Shown in pieces: positions 61,061-64,000 of a stretch of DNA of 64,000 nucleotides (the first letter of the stretch is position 1; each line of letters opens with the position of its first letter). The translations under genes were made by a program, and so were the position numbers. The notes under the pieces are model-generated. The model saw nothing but the letters and a program-made list of their open reading frames with translations. It was not told the origin of the DNA and did not search any database. The stretch lies in assembly GCA_001464035.1 (NCBI GenBank), contig LNEC01000017.1:310001-374000 (forward strand). The letters run 5' to 3'. Source of the stretch: Bradyrhizobiaceae bacterium Ga0074131. Its GTDB lineage: Bacteria; Pseudomonadota; Alphaproteobacteria; Rhizobiales; Xanthobacteraceae.

Positions 61061-62185
61061 TCACGCCTCTGCCAGCATCTTGCGCAGCTGCTTGGTGGCC
61101 GGCGTGACGATGGCGACGAAGTAGGCTTCGCGCAGCCGGCGCTGGGCGCGATGGCTCATTAAATAGCCACGCGCGCCGCAGTGAAGCATCGCCGCATGCG
61201 CGGCCGCGACGCTTGCCTCGCCCGCTCTCAGGCGAAGCGCCACGACGCGGCGCCAATAGCTGTCGTCCGCGTTGTAGGGATCGCGCGCCAGTTGCATGGT
61301 TTCGGTTTCAAGCTCGGTCAGCAGGTCCTGGAAATTGACCGGCTGTTGCGGCAGGTAGCGGTTGACGTGGCCGAGTGGCCCGGCGACTTCGCCCATGATG
61401 GCGATGCAATCCCGAATCAGGCCGGTCGCCATGCCCGCCTGCAGCAGGATGAAGCCCGCGCGAATCTTCTTCACGAACGGACCGGCCGGTGCGGCGAGGA
61501 TCAGATCATCCGAGACGAAGGCGTCGCGGAACTGCACGCCAAAGGTGCCGGTGCCGTCCATCGCGAGGAACGGCTGGCACGGCGTCAGCGTGACGGCGGG
61601 ATCGGAACAGTCGGCGAGAAACATCACGATCTCGCCGGGCTTGTCCTCGATCTCGAAGATCGTGCCGAAGAAATGATCGGGGCCGAGATTGGACACCCAG
61701 GGAAGCGCGCCGCGCACGAGGTAGCCGCCGTCGACTTTACGCCCTTTCAATTTCAGCTTCTCGATTCCGAAGAAGGTCTTCATCGGATTGGAAAGGCCGG
61801 TGCCGCCGAGAATTTTCCCAGAGGAGACGCCGTCGGCGAATCGCGCTGTCAGCGCCGGATTGTCGGAATTGGTGACGTACCAGGCCAGCGTGTTCTGGCA
61901 CCACGCCATGAAGGCGGTGGCGCCGCAGACTTCGCCGAGCGCCGCGATCGACTGAATGGCGCAGCACAGATCGGCCGCGCCATTCGTCGGTCTATGCGTT
62001 CCCCAGGCCCCGGCATCGCCGAGACGCCGGATCAGTTCGGCCGGATAGATCGCACCGCTGTCGATGTCGGCCGCGAGCGGCGAGAGATCCTTTCGTGCAA
62101 TCGCCGCGACCTCTCCGACAATCGAAGCCGGCGGAGGATAGCCGATCTCATCGACCGGCAGACGCGATACAGCCACTGGATTCAT
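61061..62185 (-). CDS. Acyl-CoA dehydrogenase-like flavoprotein
   Basis: A 374-residue protein with the acyl-CoA dehydrogenase fold: N-terminal helices, a middle beta domain (GGTGLSNPMKTFFGIEKLKLKGRKVDGGYLVRGALPWVSN, then FLAMDGTGTFGVQFRDAFVSDDLILA) and a C-terminal helical domain. The catalytic Glu of true dehydrogenases is not evident. Relatives include the DszC/SfnC type of flavin monooxygenases and nitroalkane oxidases. Its neighbours (rhodanese, OsmC, cyanase) favour oxidation of a sulfur- or nitrogen-containing compound over fatty-acid oxidation. Confidence 0.82.
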   Translation of the reverse strand: MNPVAVSRLPVDEIGYPPPASIVGEVAAIARKDLSPLAADIDSGAIYPAELIRRLGDAGAWGTHRPTNGAADLCCAIQSIAALGEVCGATAFMAWCQNTLAWYVTNSDNPALTARFADGVSSGKILGGTGLSNPMKTFFGIEKLKLKGRKVDGGYLVRGALPWVSNLGPDHFFGTIFEIEDKPGEIVMFLADCSDPAVTLTPCQPFLAMDGTGTFGVQFRDAFVSDDLILAAPAGPFVKKIRAGFILLQAGMATGLIRDCIAIMGEVAGPLGHVNRYLPQQPVNFQDLLTELETETMQLARDPYNADDSYWRRVVALRLRAGEASVAAAHAAMLHCGARGYLMSHRAQRRLREAYFVAIVTPATKQLRKMLAEA

Positions 62186-62234
62186 CAGACTCTCCGTGCC
62201 GGTTTTCTGGGAAACGATTGCACGCCTTGCCGCC

Positions 62235-62777
62235 TTACGCGCTGACCTCGAGATTGACCGGCCGCGTAAAAGTGTTGGCGACCGGCGACCACTTCTTGAC
62301 GTGGGTCACCAGCGCGTCGATCTCGGCCTGCGCAATGCCCTCGCAGACCATGTCGACCTTGACCCGCACGTCGGTGAAGCCGACCGGCTTCTCGCTGACG
62401 TCGCCGGTGCCCCATACCGCCGTGATGTTGAGGTCGCCCTCGAGCTGCAGCTCGAGCTTGTTGACGACCCAGCCGCGATGCACCGCGTTGGCGTGCAGCC
62501 CGACCGCGAGGCAGGAGCCCAACGCGGCCAGTGAGGCTTCCGACGGATTCGGCGCGGTGTCGTCGCCGAGCAGGCCCGGCGGCTCGTCGACGATGTAGGG
62601 CGGCAGGTTGCGAATGTAGTTGGCATGGCGAAACTTGCCTTCGGCCACGGTCTTGCACTTCAAGGTCTTGATGACCTTCGGGTTGGCCTTGCTGGTGATG
62701 ATGAGCTGTTCCAGCCCGTCCTTGTCGATCGGGGCAAGGCAGCCCGTCAGCACTGTCTTTTGAGCGACCGCGGTCAT
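62235..62777 (-). CDS. OsmC family protein
   Basis: A 180-residue OsmC-fold protein. The peroxidatic Cys89 lies in SLAALGSCLAVGLHANAV. Where OsmC and Ohr usually carry the second cysteine (CPxSxxL) this protein reads SPVANTF, so the resolving cysteine is Ser; Cys145 is elsewhere. It may still act on peroxides with an outside thiol or bind a thiol substrate. GGGAG precedes ATG 62777. It is first in the seven-gene series and faces the TetR gene. Confidence 0.88.
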   Translation of the reverse strand: MTAVAQKTVLTGCLAPIDKDGLEQLIITSKANPKVIKTLKCKTVAEGKFRHANYIRNLPPYIVDEPPGLLGDDTAPNPSEASLAALGSCLAVGLHANAVHRGWVVNKLELQLEGDLNITAVWGTGDVSEKPVGFTDVRVKVDMVCEGIAQAEIDALVTHVKKWSPVANTFTRPVNLEVSA

Positions 62778-62802
62778 TGGTTTTCTCCCTTGGGGGTAGG
62801 AT

Positions 62803-62812
62803 ACCGAACGGT
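62803..62812. promoter_or_regulatory. TetR operator candidate 1 (ACCGAACGGT)
   Basis: A 10-base palindrome of the ACCGNNCGGT form, 26 bases before the OsmC start. On the minus strand it ends at a TATCCT -10-like box, so a repressor bound there would block the operon promoter. Confidence 0.6.
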
Positions 62813-62896
62813 CTGTTTTCTGCACGAAGCGTGCCAGCCGCCGGTTCGAGCGAAAACGCGAAGTCCTGAAACCGCTTAGGCCGCGCAGCCCGGAAA

Positions 62897-62906
62897 ACCG
62901 ATCGGT
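62897..62906. promoter_or_regulatory. TetR operator candidate 2 (ACCGATCGGT)
   Basis: A second, perfect ACCGATCGGT palindrome 84 bases further on, about 100 bases before the TetR start. Two like sites in one divergent region suggest control of both directions by the adjacent TetR protein. Confidence 0.6.
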
Positions 62907-63009
62907 AGCCCGCTGCTCAACCGAGATGCAATTGCTGCTTCATCGCGGATATTTTGAGCAGGACAAGATGCGGCTTGATGATCCCGTCGCATTTCGATTA
63001 ACTGCATGC

Positions 63010-63675
63010 ATGCGCAAGCCTGTTTCGAAGAAGCGTTCCGTCTCGCCCGGTCTCGCTGTCGGCGATGACGAGTCGGCGCGCGGCCGGCTGCTCGGCGCCG
63101 CGACGCGGCTGTTCTGCAAGAACGGGATCAACGCCACCGGCATCGACGCCATTATCAACGAGGCCGGCACCGCCAAGACCACGCTCTACAGACTCTTCGG
63201 ATCGAAAACCAATCTGGTGCATGCCGTGCTGGAGACCGAAGGCAAGCAGTGGCGCGAATGGTTCATCGGCTCAATCGAAACCGGCGGCGGCAGTGCGCAG
63301 ACAAAGCTGGCGCGGATTTTTCCTGCGCTGAAGGACTGGTTCGGCCAGGAGCGTTTTTACGGCTGTCCCTTCATCAACGCCGTCGGCGAACACGACAAGG
63401 ACCAGAAGCAGCTGCGCGCCATCGCGATGCGTCACAAGAAGGTGCTGCTGGCGCACATCGAAAAGCTCGCCGGCGAGATGGGCGCGGCGGAGCCGGAAGT
63501 GCTGGCCCATCAGCTGGCACTATTGATCGACGGCGCCATCGTCGCCGCCATGGTGTCGCGCAATCCCGGCGTCGCCGACACTGCGGCATTGGCGGCGGGA
63601 TCGCTGTTCGGACCTTCACGGCTGAAGAAGCCGAAACGCGCAGGCGAAGCGCTGGCGCAACTGGTAGCGGTCTGA
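63010..63675 (+). CDS. TetR family transcriptional regulator
   Basis: A 221-residue repressor. The helix-turn-helix is ATRLFCKNGINATGIDAIINEAGTAKTTLYRLFGSKTNLVHAVLE (residues about 38-80). The C-terminal domain with CPFINAVGEHDKDQKQLRAIAMRHKK matches a common TetR subgroup next to oxidoreductase genes. I chose ATG 63010 (MRKPVSKKRS); the frame is open from 62926. It is divergent from the OsmC-to-cyanase operon and probably represses it through the two ACCGNNCGGT sites. Confidence 0.9.
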   Translation: MRKPVSKKRSVSPGLAVGDDESARGRLLGAATRLFCKNGINATGIDAIINEAGTAKTTLYRLFGSKTNLVHAVLETEGKQWREWFIGSIETGGGSAQTKLARIFPALKDWFGQERFYGCPFINAVGEHDKDQKQLRAIAMRHKKVLLAHIEKLAGEMGAAEPEVLAHQLALLIDGAIVAAMVSRNPGVADTAALAAGSLFGPSRLKKPKRAGEALAQLVAV

Positions 63676-63687
63676 TCAACGGCCGTC

Positions 63688-63912
63688 ATTCCGGGGCGAT
63701 GCCAACGGGTTCGCGCAAAGCGCGGCCCGATGACAGGCTCCGCATCGAAACCGGAATCTCGGAGGCGTCCGTGCAGCTCTCTCAACGGCGTCGTCCCGGC
63801 CTCCGAGCCGGGACCCATAGCCGCCGTCGCGAATTGTTCGCCGGATGTCTGCCTTCGTGCCGCATCGTGAGGACACGGCGTATGGGCCCCGGCTCGGAGG
63901 CCGGGGCGACGA
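63688..63912. repeat. Intergenic palindromic repeats at the window end
   Basis: Two elements. 63688-63765 carries CGTCATTCCGGGGCGATGCC and a partly inverted partner, related to the element at 34233. 63791-63912 begins TCGTCCCGGCCTCCGAGCC and ends in its inverted copy at 63881-63912. Both are non-coding repeats typical of this group. The remaining bases to 64000 show nothing I can name. Confidence 0.65.
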
Positions 63913-64000
63913 GGCTTTGTTGCTCGCGGGGAAATCCCGTTTCCTGAGCAGATTCAACAAATCCACCCGGTCGGGCAAATCACCCAAAAGTCCGTCAAGC

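Overview
The window is high-GC alphaproteobacterial DNA. Gene content and order point to Bradyrhizobium, Rhodopseudomonas or a close relative: purC, purS, purQ, purL, bolA and a monothiol glutaredoxin lie in one order on one strand, rpsD stands alone, there is an F1-ATPase zeta-type inhibitor, HWE kinases, a livHMGF(K) block, and palindromic intergenic repeats of the type common in that group. No species call is possible from sequence alone. I saw no tRNA, rRNA, CRISPR array or intact insertion sequence.

Layout. 0-1.5 kb: a CoxG-like protein and an orphan 3-oxoadipate enol-lactonase. 1.6-4.7 kb (minus): ECF sigma factor, membrane anti-sigma factor and a secreted subtilase with a Gly/Asp-rich linker. 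5-9.6 kb (plus): a small RTX protein followed by a MacAB-type adaptor, ATPase and permease. 9.8-11.7 kb (minus): a secreted Ser/Asn-repeat protein, an unknown cytosolic protein and a membrane protein. 12.2-17.3 kb: a complete branched-chain amino-acid-type ABC importer. 17.6-25.4 kb: a 2,090-residue hybrid histidine kinase carrying eleven exact 92-residue HAMP-pair units, followed by a response regulator-PAS-HWE kinase. 25.5-37 kb: mixed housekeeping genes (P1 peptidase, EF-hand protein, rpe, TetR, purB, MOSC, murI, aldolase, rpsD, threonine aldolase, cupin).

37-49.7 kb: the minus strand carries grxD, bolA, purL, purQ, purS and purC. Every large gap in that row is filled by plus-strand genes: egtB-egtD; a DUF427 protein plus a membrane acyltransferase; and a thioesterase, EamA transporter and GFA protein.

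49.7-56.2 kb is an accessory aromatic-degradation island: a two-component FADH2 monooxygenase, its flavin reductase, an intradiol dioxygenase, a muconate-type cycloisomerase, a broken hydrolase and a LysR regulator. It is bounded on the left by a decayed 3' fragment of cynS and on the right by an intact cynS, both in the same orientation, which suggests how the island entered or was rearranged.

56.2-63.7 kb: seven minus-strand genes in a row (OsmC, acyl-CoA-dehydrogenase-like flavoprotein, tandem rhodanese, Tat-exported substrate-binding protein, permease, ATPase, cyanase), diverging from a TetR regulator. Two ACCGNNCGGT palindromes lie in the shared promoter region. I read this as one regulon for uptake and breakdown of a cyanate-, thiocyanate- or organosulfur-like compound. 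It is the best candidate in the window for an undescribed system.
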